Virus record (IMG/VR): IMGVR_UViG_3300032116_000229
Coordinates: 1 to 58,195 of that record
Length of the DNA stretch: 58,195 nt
Source of the DNA: a virus
Direction: 5' to 3' (one strand)
This document shows positions 43,700 to 51,960 of the stretch, in pieces. Position 1 is the stretch's first letter, and every line of letters starts with the position of its first letter. The notes under the pieces are model-generated. The model did no database searches. It saw nothing but the letters and a program-made list of their open reading frames with translations, and had not been told where the DNA came from. A program made the translations under genes and the position numbers.

Positions 43700-45889
43700 C
43701 TACGCGGCTTTTGTCGAGTCAAGCAGCATGACTTCCAGCTGCCGCATAACGGTAGTCGGAAGCTCATCCAACTTGTTGATGACAACATGATTGCGGTAAT
43801 ACCGCTTGACGGCAGCGGACATGATGCCAATGCCGAATACTTCGATACCGCCGGACTGAATTCGCTTGACCGTCTCGGCAAGATGCCAGTCTTGTGCGGA
43901 ACGGTCGCCCTCAGCGCACGGCAGGCCGTCAGACAGGACAATCATCAGTTTGCGGGCCTCTCGACGCGCCCACAGCCGTTTGGCGGCATATTCGACCGAC
44001 TCGCCGTCAATATTGTTTGCCAGGTCAATTTCGTCATAACAAGCCATTGCGCGGCGTCGCTCTGAATTAAAGCGGCTGTTGAAAGACTTGAAGATAGGCA
44101 TATAAACAGCCTCAGACCGCGAATACTTATGGCGGTCTGCGCCTACTTCTGCAAGATACACGCCAACCTTGCTCGGCCAATTAGTGGTGAAGCCGATAAT
44201 TTCGTGCGTGATATTGAGCCTATCAAGCGATGAGGACAGGGCGAATGCCGCCTTCATAGCCAAATCAATCTTTGACCCACCCATCGAGCCAGAAAGGTCA
44301 ACAACAAGGCTGACCGCAACATCCTTAGTCCGGCTTACATACTTGCGCCTGAACAAGCGTTCGTCGCCAGTCGCAATGCGATGCAAGGCGCTTGGGTTGA
44401 TTCGGCCCGAGCGATAGCCTGGAATCATGCGGCTGTGAGAGCGGGCCGCAACAAATCGCTCCAAATGACGCTGCAAAGGCCCGATATGACTGCTAACGGC
44501 GGCCTCCATTGCAGCCATTTGCCTCAGTTGGGTCGGCACACCTGCGCGCGGACGAAACTCGGAGATATCATCCAAGTCCCTAGTAAGCGGCGTGTATCTT
44601 GACGCCGCGTGGGCCTTCTCAATCTCCTCAGCGATTTTCTTATCCATCATCGCGTCGAGGTCTTTTGCCTCCTCGATAGCCTTGATGACATCCGCAATTG
44701 ACTCTGCGATTTCGCCGTCGAGGCCCTCCTCAGAGTCCTCGTCCTCGCTCTCATCTTCGGAGTCCTCATCAGAGTCCTCATCAGAGTCCTCATCAGAGTC
44801 CTCATCAGAGTCCTCATCAGAGTCATCCTCGTCGGAGCCACCCTCAGAGTCCTCCTCATCAGAGTCCTCATCAGAGTCATCCTCGTCGGAGCCACCCTCA
44901 GAGTCCTCCTCATCAGAGTCCTCATCAGAGTCATCCTCGTCGGAGCCACCCTCAGAGTCCTCCTCATCAGAGTCATCCTCGTCGGAATCGCCCTCGTAGT
45001 CAGAGTCGTCCGCAGAGTCCTCCTCCGGATGTCCGTCCTCGGGGTGCTCGTCCTCAGACTCATCGCCGGGGCCGTCATCAGGGTCGCCGGAGTCGCCGGA
45101 GTCAGAGGCGCTAGATTTGCTGCGACGGGTGGGGCCAGAAGAATCACCATCTGCATCGGGCGTGCCGCCAGAGGTGTCCTCGCCTTCGCCTTTTTCGCCC
45201 TCCTCCTTCTCCTTCTTTTTCCTTTCCTCTTCCTCGACGCGACGCTTGAGTTCCTCAAGCCGATTGTGCATCGCAACCGCCAACTTGTAGCCGTCCTCCG
45301 AAGAATTGACGGTACGAATCCGGTCAATCAAGTCGCTGCCGATTGCCTTAATCATCGGCTCGATAGTGGGCAGGTGCGGCTTAATCAGCGCCTCGCACTC
45401 TTTCTGGCCAGACCAGAAGCGCATGAGCGGCACAAGCAGTGTGCCGAAGATTGCTTCCTTGCTGCCTGATGCAACCGCCTTAGCAAGCGGCTCCTTGAGA
45501 ATGTGCTCCTCGACGAACGACCAGGTCTTGACGAGATTCTCCTTAGAACCACCGTAAGCCTCCTTCATTTTTCGTTCGATGAAGGTGTCCTCGATGACAC
45601 CGTAGATGCTGCCGACCTTCGAGTGTCTGGCAGTTTCCACAAACTTCGCATTGCTAAACAGAATGTGCGCGCACTCGTGGTCAACGAAGCCTTGAATGGC
45701 AATCAGCAGGGCATCCGGCGCGCTGTCCGGAATGTACGGGATGTTTACCCGCTCCGGGACGAAGGTCTTGGGATGATAAGAGACATACGCCTTAGTGCCG
45801 ACCTGCGTGACTTCGACACCGCGCCCGGAGAGCAATGGCACGATTTTTGCAATTGACTCTCGGAGAATTTCTACTTTTGTGGGCTTCAC
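43700..45889 (-). CDS. cobT: CobT-like VWA-domain protein
   Basis: 729 aa, GTG start. N-terminal helical domain with DHECAHILFSN (near residue 62, an HExxH-type site). A very acidic low-complexity centre (about 235-395) is built of DSDEEDSEGGSDED repeats. A C-terminal von Willebrand A domain has MIDAS DLSGSMGGSK near 535 and VLSDGLPCAEGD near 660. This is the architecture of CobT, the partner of CobS. Transcribed first in the cobT-cobS unit from the promoter at 45907-45992. Confidence 0.82.
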   Translation of the reverse strand: MKPTKVEILRESIAKIVPLLSGRGVEVTQVGTKAYVSYHPKTFVPERVNIPYIPDSAPDALLIAIQGFVDHECAHILFSNAKFVETARHSKVGSIYGVIEDTFIERKMKEAYGGSKENLVKTWSFVEEHILKEPLAKAVASGSKEAIFGTLLVPLMRFWSGQKECEALIKPHLPTIEPMIKAIGSDLIDRIRTVNSSEDGYKLAVAMHNRLEELKRRVEEEERKKKEKEEGEKGEGEDTSGGTPDADGDSSGPTRRSKSSASDSGDSGDPDDGPGDESEDEHPEDGHPEEDSADDSDYEGDSDEDDSDEEDSEGGSDEDDSDEDSDEEDSEGGSDEDDSDEDSDEEDSEGGSDEDDSDEDSDEDSDEDSDEDSDEDSEDESEDEDSEEGLDGEIAESIADVIKAIEEAKDLDAMMDKKIAEEIEKAHAASRYTPLTRDLDDISEFRPRAGVPTQLRQMAAMEAAVSSHIGPLQRHLERFVAARSHSRMIPGYRSGRINPSALHRIATGDERLFRRKYVSRTKDVAVSLVVDLSGSMGGSKIDLAMKAAFALSSSLDRLNITHEIIGFTTNWPSKVGVYLAEVGADRHKYSRSEAVYMPIFKSFNSRFNSERRRAMACYDEIDLANNIDGESVEYAAKRLWARREARKLMIVLSDGLPCAEGDRSAQDWHLAETVKRIQSGGIEVFGIGIMSAAVKRYYRNHVVINKLDELPTTVMRQLEVMLLDSTKAA
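44765..44990. repeat. Coding tandem repeats (12 bp and 54 bp periods)
   Basis: The acidic centre of the CobT-like gene is built from a 12-bp unit (CATCAGAGTCCT) and a higher-order 54-bp unit whose TCGTCGGAGCC mark falls at 44829, 44883 and 44937. It encodes an 18-residue Asp/Glu/Ser/Gly repeat. Such arrays expand and contract, so copy number probably varies between isolates. Confidence 0.8.
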
Positions 45890-45906
45890 CAGATACCTCC
45901 GTCATG

Positions 45907-45992
45907 GGTGACTTTGTTTTTCTAGTATAGAAAGAAAGTGCTTGGATTACAGACTCTCCAAGCACTTACCAATCAGATACCGATAAATGACC
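45907..45992 (-). promoter_or_regulatory. cobT promoter with four phased repeats
   Basis: Minus strand: -35 CTGTAA (45947-45952), 17 bp, -10 TATACT (45924-45929), then AAGTCACCC and GGAGG before the GTG. Upstream CC units at 45958, 45969, 45980 and 45991 are all exactly 11 bp apart. This is the best-formed example in the window. Confidence 0.7.
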
Positions 45993-46051
45993 AACTTTGT
46001 TTTTCTTGTTGTTGGCACTGACTTACTCTATGTGGAAGCCAAAGCGATTGC

Positions 46052-46672
46052 TCAGTCCGCTGTGTCGGATTGAGAGCCTGATTCTGACTGGTGAAGACGG
46101 TCAAAAATGAACCTGGTCAACTGGTTGACCTGCCAATCCTGCGACCGCTCTTCAAACTGCTCCAGGCAGTAATCCCATGGCATCAACGAAACCCACTCCA
46201 GCTCCGCACGGGTCAGGAGAAAGCGTCGCCTGTAAATCTCCCAGTCGGCTTCGATATCCTGGAACATCCGCTGAGCAAACCTATGCCGCTGAAGGCTCGG
46301 CGTGATGTTGATGAATACCTTGATGTGTTTCCAGCCGTACTGGTTGGCGACCCTAGCCAACTGCATCGCGCCGTTTGGCTCCACGATAACGATAGGAACC
46401 TGACCGCTCTGGATTGCGGCTTTTACACTGTGAACCGCTACGCCGTACTTATAGCCGCCGTACTCTACCCGCTCGGCCATTTCTACGGACTCAAACTCCT
46501 CGTCCGAGACGAAATAGTAATCCACCATGTCCCGCTCGCCTGCGCGAGAGGGTCTGGTAGTGTGACTGACAATCTCCTTGAAGCCGCCCCGCGATTGCAG
46601 GGTCCGCATAAGGGTCGTCTTTCCAGAGAGCGACGGACCAGTAAGGCTTACGATTGCATTGATAGGTTTCAT
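46052..46672 (-). CDS. gmk: Guanylate kinase-like protein
   Basis: 206 aa. P-loop GPSLSGKTTLM near residue 12, then HTTRPSRAGERDMVDYYFVSDEEFE near 37-61, the GMP-binding region of guanylate kinases, and YKYGV/VEPNGAMQL. Phosphorylates GMP/dGMP toward dGTP supply. The family's usual core is nearly full length; C-terminal 50 residues are divergent. Starts on the ligase stop (TGATG). Confidence 0.85.
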   Translation of the reverse strand: MKPINAIVSLTGPSLSGKTTLMRTLQSRGGFKEIVSHTTRPSRAGERDMVDYYFVSDEEFESVEMAERVEYGGYKYGVAVHSVKAAIQSGQVPIVIVEPNGAMQLARVANQYGWKHIKVFINITPSLQRHRFAQRMFQDIEADWEIYRRRFLLTRAELEWVSLMPWDYCLEQFEERSQDWQVNQLTRFIFDRLHQSESGSQSDTAD

Positions 46673-47964
46673 CACCACTCCGACTTATCCATTCTGAGGG
46701 AAACGAAGCGCGGGTGCCGAAGCGAGCCGGCCTCCGTGACTTCCTGGAACTGAACTTCCGCAAGTTTGTGGCGATAAACTTCTCGATTGCGCCAGATGAG
46801 ATTTCGGTCCTCGTCGCTGATGCCCGAGCCGACACGAACCGGCACACCCTTGCGGTCCACAATAAGAGCGCCGAGAGTGCCGACAAACTTGCCTTCGCCC
46901 TCCTCGAAACCGATGATTTCCAAATCTTCGGAGTCCTCGGCCTTCATCTTGATCCAGGCTGAAGACCGCTTGCCGACATAGCCGCTATTAGGCGCCTTGA
47001 TGATTGCGCCCTCGAAGCCTTTGTCTCGGAAGGCGCCATAGTAATGGGTGACTTCTTCTTCGGAGGAAGCCACATAGGACGGAGGGAAACTAATGGAGGC
47101 CGGACCGTCGTTGAATTTGAGCGCGGACAGGTTAACCGCAGTGACAAGAGCCTGCCGACGCGCCGCATAGTTCTTTTCCGTCCAAGACTGCTTGCCAGCC
47201 TTTCTGAAGGCCTCGTACGGCAGCCAGTCAAATACATGGTAGGTCGCATCGTGGAAAACTTCAGACTTGCGACGGGCCTTTTCCATCGTCTCCTTGAAAG
47301 ACTTGCCCATCACTTCGCCATCAATAACTACGGCGTCGCACCCTTCGTCGGAACACAACTTGTTGGCAATATTTTGCAGCGACTTTTCCAGCGATTCGGG
47401 TAGGGAGGTCACAGGTTTGCCGCTTCTGGTGTAGAACTTGACGCCAGACGCATCCACGACCGAGAGCACCCGCATACCGTCGTACTTAGGCTCGATGCGA
47501 CACGGATATTCGATTTTCCGACTGTCGTACGGCTCGGCGAGCATACAGGAGAACTCAAACAGAAAGCCCGGAATAGCCGTGTTGATGGTGCCTGCGCCCA
47601 GGCCCCAGGACAGGTCCTTGTCGAGAATGGCAACAAGAAGTTGTGCCTCGTCGAACAACAGTTCCGAGCACCGCTTGTTGGCCCACTCTGCGCCTTTGCT
47701 TCTATTCATCTTGCGACTTGCCAAAAGCCGTAGCGTCTCAAAGTCCTTCGAATTAAGTACCCCGGTAACTTTCTCGGCGATTGAGAGTCGCAGCTCCACG
47801 CTGTTCTTGCCAACATTGAAGGCAATCGAGGGGTCCATCGCAAGGGAAACCATTTCGCCAAAGTTTGGCACGGTCTCCACAAACTTCTTAAACAGGTCCA
47901 CCTTTTCCTTGCGGCTACCCGCTGCGCGGACCTGGTTAACACATTCCGACAAAATCAGATTCAT
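46672..47964 (-). CDS. ATP-dependent DNA ligase
   Basis: 430 aa. Nucleotidyltransferase motif I is EPKYDGMRVL near residue 155 (Lys is the adenylation site). Then FYTRSGKPV (III), VVIDGEVMGKS (about 213), FEGAIIKAPN (IV, about 325), SSAWIKMKAED (V) and an OB-fold end. N-terminal 140 residues are helical, as in T4/T7-group ligases. Seals nicks in lagging-strand and recombination products. The first gene after the small gap at 47965-47988. Confidence 0.92.
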   Translation of the reverse strand: MNLILSECVNQVRAAGSRKEKVDLFKKFVETVPNFGEMVSLAMDPSIAFNVGKNSVELRLSIAEKVTGVLNSKDFETLRLLASRKMNRSKGAEWANKRCSELLFDEAQLLVAILDKDLSWGLGAGTINTAIPGFLFEFSCMLAEPYDSRKIEYPCRIEPKYDGMRVLSVVDASGVKFYTRSGKPVTSLPESLEKSLQNIANKLCSDEGCDAVVIDGEVMGKSFKETMEKARRKSEVFHDATYHVFDWLPYEAFRKAGKQSWTEKNYAARRQALVTAVNLSALKFNDGPASISFPPSYVASSEEEVTHYYGAFRDKGFEGAIIKAPNSGYVGKRSSAWIKMKAEDSEDLEIIGFEEGEGKFVGTLGALIVDRKGVPVRVGSGISDEDRNLIWRNREVYRHKLAEVQFQEVTEAGSLRHPRFVSLRMDKSEW

Positions 47965-47988
47965 TTTTACCTCACCAAGTTAGTCTGA

Positions 47989-48510
47989 TTATTTATCTTT
48001 GGCTTGCTCTGCCATCATCTTATTTACCAAATCTGCATACAGATTTCCTGTGCTGACTTGTGGCTCGACTCTGGCAGGTCGTCTGGTCGGGCGACTGACC
48101 GGAGCCGACCTTTCGGGTCGCGGGGCAGTCTCAACAGGCTCGGGCAACCCGGATTCGCGCCTCTTGATTGCCGCAATTGCTAGTCCAGCCCGGTCCCATC
48201 CGCGCTGGAAACTTGGACTCAGCACATCAACCGCCGGCTTTGGTCTGCCGCCTGTGGCTGGTGTGGGTTCGCGTGGGGTATAAAAGAGCGCGTGTCCAGC
48301 CTGTCGCTCCTCCGAGCGCATCTTTTTGGCAGGGCAACCGCCGCAGTTGAAGGCGCGTATGCAAGCCGCGTCTTTCGATTGGTAGTCGCGCTTCTCAATC
48401 CGCTCAATGAGATTGAGGCATACAGCGTAGTGCCGATGCCCACCGTAGACCGAGCAATTCACGGTCAGCGTGTTGTCGCCGCGCTTTGAGTATTCAAGTG
48501 GCTTAGTCAT
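47989..48510 (-). CDS. Hypothetical protein with N-terminal Cys cluster, 173 aa
   Basis: Start MTKPLEYSKRGDNTLTVNCSVYGG on the previous stop (TAATG). Cys in NCS, VCL, ACI and FNCGGCPAKKM suggest zinc binding within the first 70 residues. The rest is a Pro/Arg/Ala-rich linker and a short NLYADLVNKMM helix. Position between ligase and a TWGAW-tagged gene hints at a replisome accessory role. Confidence 0.6.
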   Translation of the reverse strand: MTKPLEYSKRGDNTLTVNCSVYGGHRHYAVCLNLIERIEKRDYQSKDAACIRAFNCGGCPAKKMRSEERQAGHALFYTPREPTPATGGRPKPAVDVLSPSFQRGWDRAGLAIAAIKRRESGLPEPVETAPRPERSAPVSRPTRRPARVEPQVSTGNLYADLVNKMMAEQAKDK

Positions 48511-49133
48511 TACCATGCACCCCAAGTTGCAGGCCTGGAAGTCGACTCGATAGGCAATTCAATAGGCGACTCAAATGCAGCAGAAAGACCGGCTGCTGAA
48601 GTCGGTACTGGAGTAACTGACAGTCCAGACGGGATGACCGGATAACTTATGTTTGTCGCCATAGCATACGCATGGATGCTGGTGACAAACGCCTCGATAT
48701 CCCCGGATGTCGCAGGAGAGGGCCGAAGGTCCGTACCGAATCGGTACAGCGCGTTTCTGAAGGGCCTCATCTTCGTCTCGTCATTGACCATACCCGACAC
48801 CCAACTTGAAATTGGAGGTATTTCGGCGTTGAGTAGCAAAGCGTCACCCAGATGCTTGCCGTCGTGAAAGATAAATTTTGGTCTGTTGTCCTGGTACTTG
48901 AGCGTGAGTTTGTGGAATCTAGCGGCCAAATGCGTAATGGCGGCAGTGGGCGAGTTCAAAAGCCAAGCCCAACAGGTTTCACCCTTAAAGCCGTATCGCT
49001 CCGCGATGAAGATTTTAGCCAGCGACGTGGAACTCAGTACCTCCCATTTGTACCTGGTCGTATGGTTTCCAAAATCGTTTTCGGCGACAAACTCAATTTG
49101 AGCGCGTCGGACATGAATTGCCTTCGCCGTCAT
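48510..49133 (-). CDS. Hypothetical protein with C-terminal TWGAW tag, 207 aa
   Basis: ATG preceded by GGAGG at 7 nt. Alpha/beta N-terminal two thirds (RRAQIEFVAENDFGNHTTRYKWEVL; GFKGETCWAWLLNSP), then a Pro/Ser/Thr-rich linker and the terminal RPATWGAW. No family recognised. The tag matches those at 24208 (TSWGAW) and 23131 (TWATW). A promoter-like gap lies upstream, after the primase gene. Confidence 0.62.
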   Translation of the reverse strand: MTAKAIHVRRAQIEFVAENDFGNHTTRYKWEVLSSTSLAKIFIAERYGFKGETCWAWLLNSPTAAITHLAARFHKLTLKYQDNRPKFIFHDGKHLGDALLLNAEIPPISSWVSGMVNDETKMRPFRNALYRFGTDLRPSPATSGDIEAFVTSIHAYAMATNISYPVIPSGLSVTPVPTSAAGLSAAFESPIELPIESTSRPATWGAW

Positions 49134-49144
49134 ACACACACCTC

Positions 49145-49202
49145 CTCAGTCGTTACTTATATCTTACACGCGCCCGTGATTTTTGGGACGGTAGTTGCGC
49201 GG
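49145..49202 (-). promoter_or_regulatory. Putative promoter with AAGTAACG leader and phased GG
   Basis: Minus strand has TAAGATATAAGTAACGACTGAGGAGG before the gene at 48510-49133, with TAAGAT or GATATA as a possible -10. Plus-sense GG units at 49190 and 49201 are 11 bp apart and overlap the primase stop. Confidence 0.4.
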
Positions 49203-50282
49203 TCAAAACATAATGGCCCTGAGGAGAGACTTTGCGCCGGCGGCATCAGATGGATTGACGGCACCAAGAAACTGCTTCCGAACAACCGCGCCAGATACCT
49301 CGTTGGGGTCTTTACCCTTTGGAAGAATGGCGATGTTGACCGTCAAACCGATGCCACGGAGCTTATCCGCCGCCTTAATAGCAGACCTAAGTGCGGCTGG
49401 CTCCGAGTCCCACATTATGGTGACGGTTCGCAGGTTTGCTGCCTTCAGGGACGCAAAGGCATCTATCTGCGTGTCGCCTTCAAGCCCCACAGATAGGTGC
49501 ATACCGAAGGTGCCTACCGCAGCGACATTACGAAGTGCCGGATCTTCCTGCAATGCTGCATGAATGGCTATCACATCGAACACGCCTTCGCCCACGACAA
49601 TGTGGCTGGACTGCCAAGCGTTGTGACCGTTATAGAGATAGCGGCCCGACGCACTCAGCCCAGGCGGGAATAGATACTTCGGCTCCTTCGCCCCGGTAAT
49701 GTCGCGGCCCTGAAAGGTCTTGAGGTTGCCCTCCAGGTCGAATATCGGAATGATGACCCGACCAGAGTAGTCTTGGCGGTAGACGGCCCCATCAACTTCC
49801 ATCTTGTGCCCGCCAGTATGGCAGTAACGAAGATTGAAGAACCGGGCCAAGTCGCCCGTGACTCCACGGCTCTCGAGATACTCCAGATTGTTGCCGTCAA
49901 TGTCTGGCAATTCAATGCTGGTCGGCAACTCGACGCTCCCGCTCCAATCTACTGCCGCAGCCTTCCTCCGCGCCCGCCATCCCATCGCTGACGCGCTCTC
50001 TTTTATATGTGCGATGACTTCGCGATGGGCTGCGTCTCCAAGGAGCGCACGGATGAACTTATACTTGTTGAAGGTTCCAAGCTGGCAACCGCCTTTGAAG
50101 CAGTTGCCAAGGCCCGTAGATTCGTTGGCGTAGACTTTCCAATTGTTGTCTCCGCAGGACGGGCAGGTTTTGATGTTCAGCTGCCTGCCCGAAGAGCCAG
50201 GGCGCGTCCTATACTCGACCCCCATGTGGTCCAAGTAGGACTCCAAGTCCAACGCCTCCAAGATTTCGTTTAACTCCGACAC
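49203..50282 (-). CDS. DNA primase (zinc-finger + TOPRIM)
   Basis: 359 aa, GTG start. N-terminal zinc ribbon CPSCGDN...CFKGGC (residues 40-68). Linker, then an alpha/beta TOPRIM core with VVGEGVFDVIAI (catalytic Glu near 222) and TIMWDSEPAALRSA (Asp near 290). It also contains SGRVIIPIFDLEGN, typical of DnaG/gp4-type primases. No helicase domain is fused; the helicase is the next gene upstream. Makes RNA primers for lagging-strand synthesis. Confidence 0.88.
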   Translation of the reverse strand: MSELNEILEALDLESYLDHMGVEYRTRPGSSGRQLNIKTCPSCGDNNWKVYANESTGLGNCFKGGCQLGTFNKYKFIRALLGDAAHREVIAHIKESASAMGWRARRKAAAVDWSGSVELPTSIELPDIDGNNLEYLESRGVTGDLARFFNLRYCHTGGHKMEVDGAVYRQDYSGRVIIPIFDLEGNLKTFQGRDITGAKEPKYLFPPGLSASGRYLYNGHNAWQSSHIVVGEGVFDVIAIHAALQEDPALRNVAAVGTFGMHLSVGLEGDTQIDAFASLKAANLRTVTIMWDSEPAALRSAIKAADKLRGIGLTVNIAILPKGKDPNEVSGAVVRKQFLGAVNPSDAAGAKSLLRAIMF

Positions 50283-50287
50283 TCGGA

Positions 50288-51610
50288 TTACTCTTTACCA
50301 ATTACCCTAGCAATGAACTTCGCGCGCTCGAGCGCCTGCTTAACACGAATGGTGATTCCATCTTCCTGGTTTCTCGACGCTGCGAAGTAAAGCCGCGCCT
50401 CTTGTCTGGCCTTCTCGTCTTCCGTGGAGTTGATAGAGATAAGAAGGTCGACGATGCGCGCCTTGTTAATGTCCTCGGAAACGTGCTCCATCCTTTGAAC
50501 AGCCTGCTGGAAACCTTCTCGATTGGTCTGGGTCGCAGATACCAAGGCCAAATTTTCCATCTGAGCGATGGCGCGGACCCCGGTGTATATTTGCTTGGAG
50601 TTTTCGATGGATTCTGTCGTCCGATAGTCCGGCGCCATCAGGTCCAAGTAGTCCAGGACGACCATATCGAAGGTCGTGCCTTTCGCCTTGTAATGATGGA
50701 GCAGCCGTACCAACGCCTTTGGCGTCAAGGAACCCGTTGGGAACTCGTGAATACGAAGTAAGCCACAGTCTTTTCTTGCCGTTTCTATACGGTCGGCGAC
50801 CTCTAAGGCGGAAATTCCAAGCGTCGACAGGCTGATTTCGGAGATGTTGGCGTCGAGCCGCTCCGCAACAATCTTGGCGGAAAGTTCCAGCGTGACATAC
50901 ATCACGTTGTGGCCAGCAAAGCAGGCGGCTCGAGCCGAATCAATCAGCGCCATACTCTTGCCGGACTTGGGGCCGCCCATGTAGATGGACAGCTCCTTCC
51001 GGCCCCACCCGCCGTGGTAGAGGATGGTGTCCATGATTTCGATGCCGGTGGTGATGCCAGACTTCGAGATTCGGCCAGCCACCAGGTCTTCGCGGTAAAG
51101 CTTCCGCTCCTCGATGGTGTCGAAGTAGGAGTAGCCCTGGTCGGTCTCCACCACGCCGACTTCGCTGGCGCGCTTGACCACGCGCTCAACATCGTCGAAC
51201 TTGCCTTTGTCCACCAGGTCGACGGACTCGAGAATTGCCACCTTCAAGGCCTGGTGCCGAGCGAACTCGGCGACCTTGTCGATTACGAAGTCCCGGTCCG
51301 CGATGACCACATCATTCAGCGCAGTCAGGGTGGCCGGGATTTCATGGACTACCCCCTTGCGGAATTTCTTTTTGACAATCCCATCCTTGATGACCTCGGT
51401 AATCGCGCCCTTCCCGCGAGGGATGGTGCGATATTTCTGGAAGTACTCCAGAAAGCAGGACGCAATGCCCGCCTCTAGTTCGTTGGAGAACTGCTCCGGC
51501 TTAATGAGGCCATCCGTACGGATGTGAAAGTCCACGTCCCTGCACAGCAGGGCCACGATGGTGGTCTGGAAAGCCTCGTCAAACTGGAACTTCTCGAGTT
51601 CCTCGGACAT
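50288..51610 (-). CDS. dnaB: DnaB-like replicative helicase
   Basis: 440 aa. N-terminal helical part, then a RecA-like core: Walker A MGGPKSGKSMALID near residue 222, Walker B FDMVVLDYLDLMAP near 320, SATQTNREGF near 365 and an arginine-bearing end (LYFAASRNQEDGITIRV). The hexameric 5'-3' unwinding motor works with the adjacent primase. Starts 3 nt after the Hfq-like gene's stop. Confidence 0.9.
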   Translation of the reverse strand: MSEELEKFQFDEAFQTTIVALLCRDVDFHIRTDGLIKPEQFSNELEAGIASCFLEYFQKYRTIPRGKGAITEVIKDGIVKKKFRKGVVHEIPATLTALNDVVIADRDFVIDKVAEFARHQALKVAILESVDLVDKGKFDDVERVVKRASEVGVVETDQGYSYFDTIEERKLYREDLVAGRISKSGITTGIEIMDTILYHGGWGRKELSIYMGGPKSGKSMALIDSARAACFAGHNVMYVTLELSAKIVAERLDANISEISLSTLGISALEVADRIETARKDCGLLRIHEFPTGSLTPKALVRLLHHYKAKGTTFDMVVLDYLDLMAPDYRTTESIENSKQIYTGVRAIAQMENLALVSATQTNREGFQQAVQRMEHVSEDINKARIVDLLISINSTEDEKARQEARLYFAASRNQEDGITIRVKQALERAKFIARVIGKE

Positions 51611-51613
51611 GGC

Positions 51614-51925
51614 TTACTCCAGGATTTCGAGGGTGAACGACTCGATGGCGTGCTTGAAGAAGATGGTCGGGTTTTCCTCGCCATCCCGGAAGAACGACAC
51701 GGTAAAGCGGTCCGACTGGCTAAGACGACCGACGTGCTCCTCACCGGAGATTGCCACGATTGTGATGCGGACATTCTTGTGCCGCAGCATATCAATCAAG
51801 GCGTCATGGCCTTCCTTGCGGTTAACTTCCTTGCGAACCGGCGACCGGCTGGTTCCATAGGCACGAACTCGACCCCGCTCGGGAAGTCCAAGTTGCTGAC
51901 GAATGGTCACGTTTTCATCACTCAT
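51614..51925 (-). CDS. hfq: Hfq-like Sm-fold protein
   Basis: 103 aa. After a basic N-terminal extension of about 38 residues there is one Sm domain. GHDALIDMLRHKNVRITIVA is followed by a G-x-x-G turn and SDRFTVSF, which correspond to Hfq's first helix and Sm1. FFKHAIESF (89-97) matches the bacterial Sm2 hallmark YKHAIS. Acidic short C-terminus. Hfq hexamers bind A/U-rich RNA; this one could redirect host sRNA networks or bind phage RNA. Cotranscribed with helicase. ATG chosen over a GTG three codons earlier. Confidence 0.7.
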   Translation of the reverse strand: MSDENVTIRQQLGLPERGRVRAYGTSRSPVRKEVNRKEGHDALIDMLRHKNVRITIVAISGEEHVGRLSQSDRFTVSFFRDGEENPTIFFKHAIESFTLEILE

Positions 51926-51960
51926 GTTATTCACCCGTTACTTACTGTTTGAGACAAAAA

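Noticed and set aside
44765-44990. Possible CRISPR array
   Set aside because: The repeats are in-frame coding repeats without unique spacers. No cas gene or CRISPR-like array was seen elsewhere in the window.
44592-45114. Plus-strand open frames rich in Ser/Glu or Pro/His/Gln repeats
   Set aside because: They are reverse readings of the acidic tandem repeat in the CobT-like gene; low complexity and no start signal.
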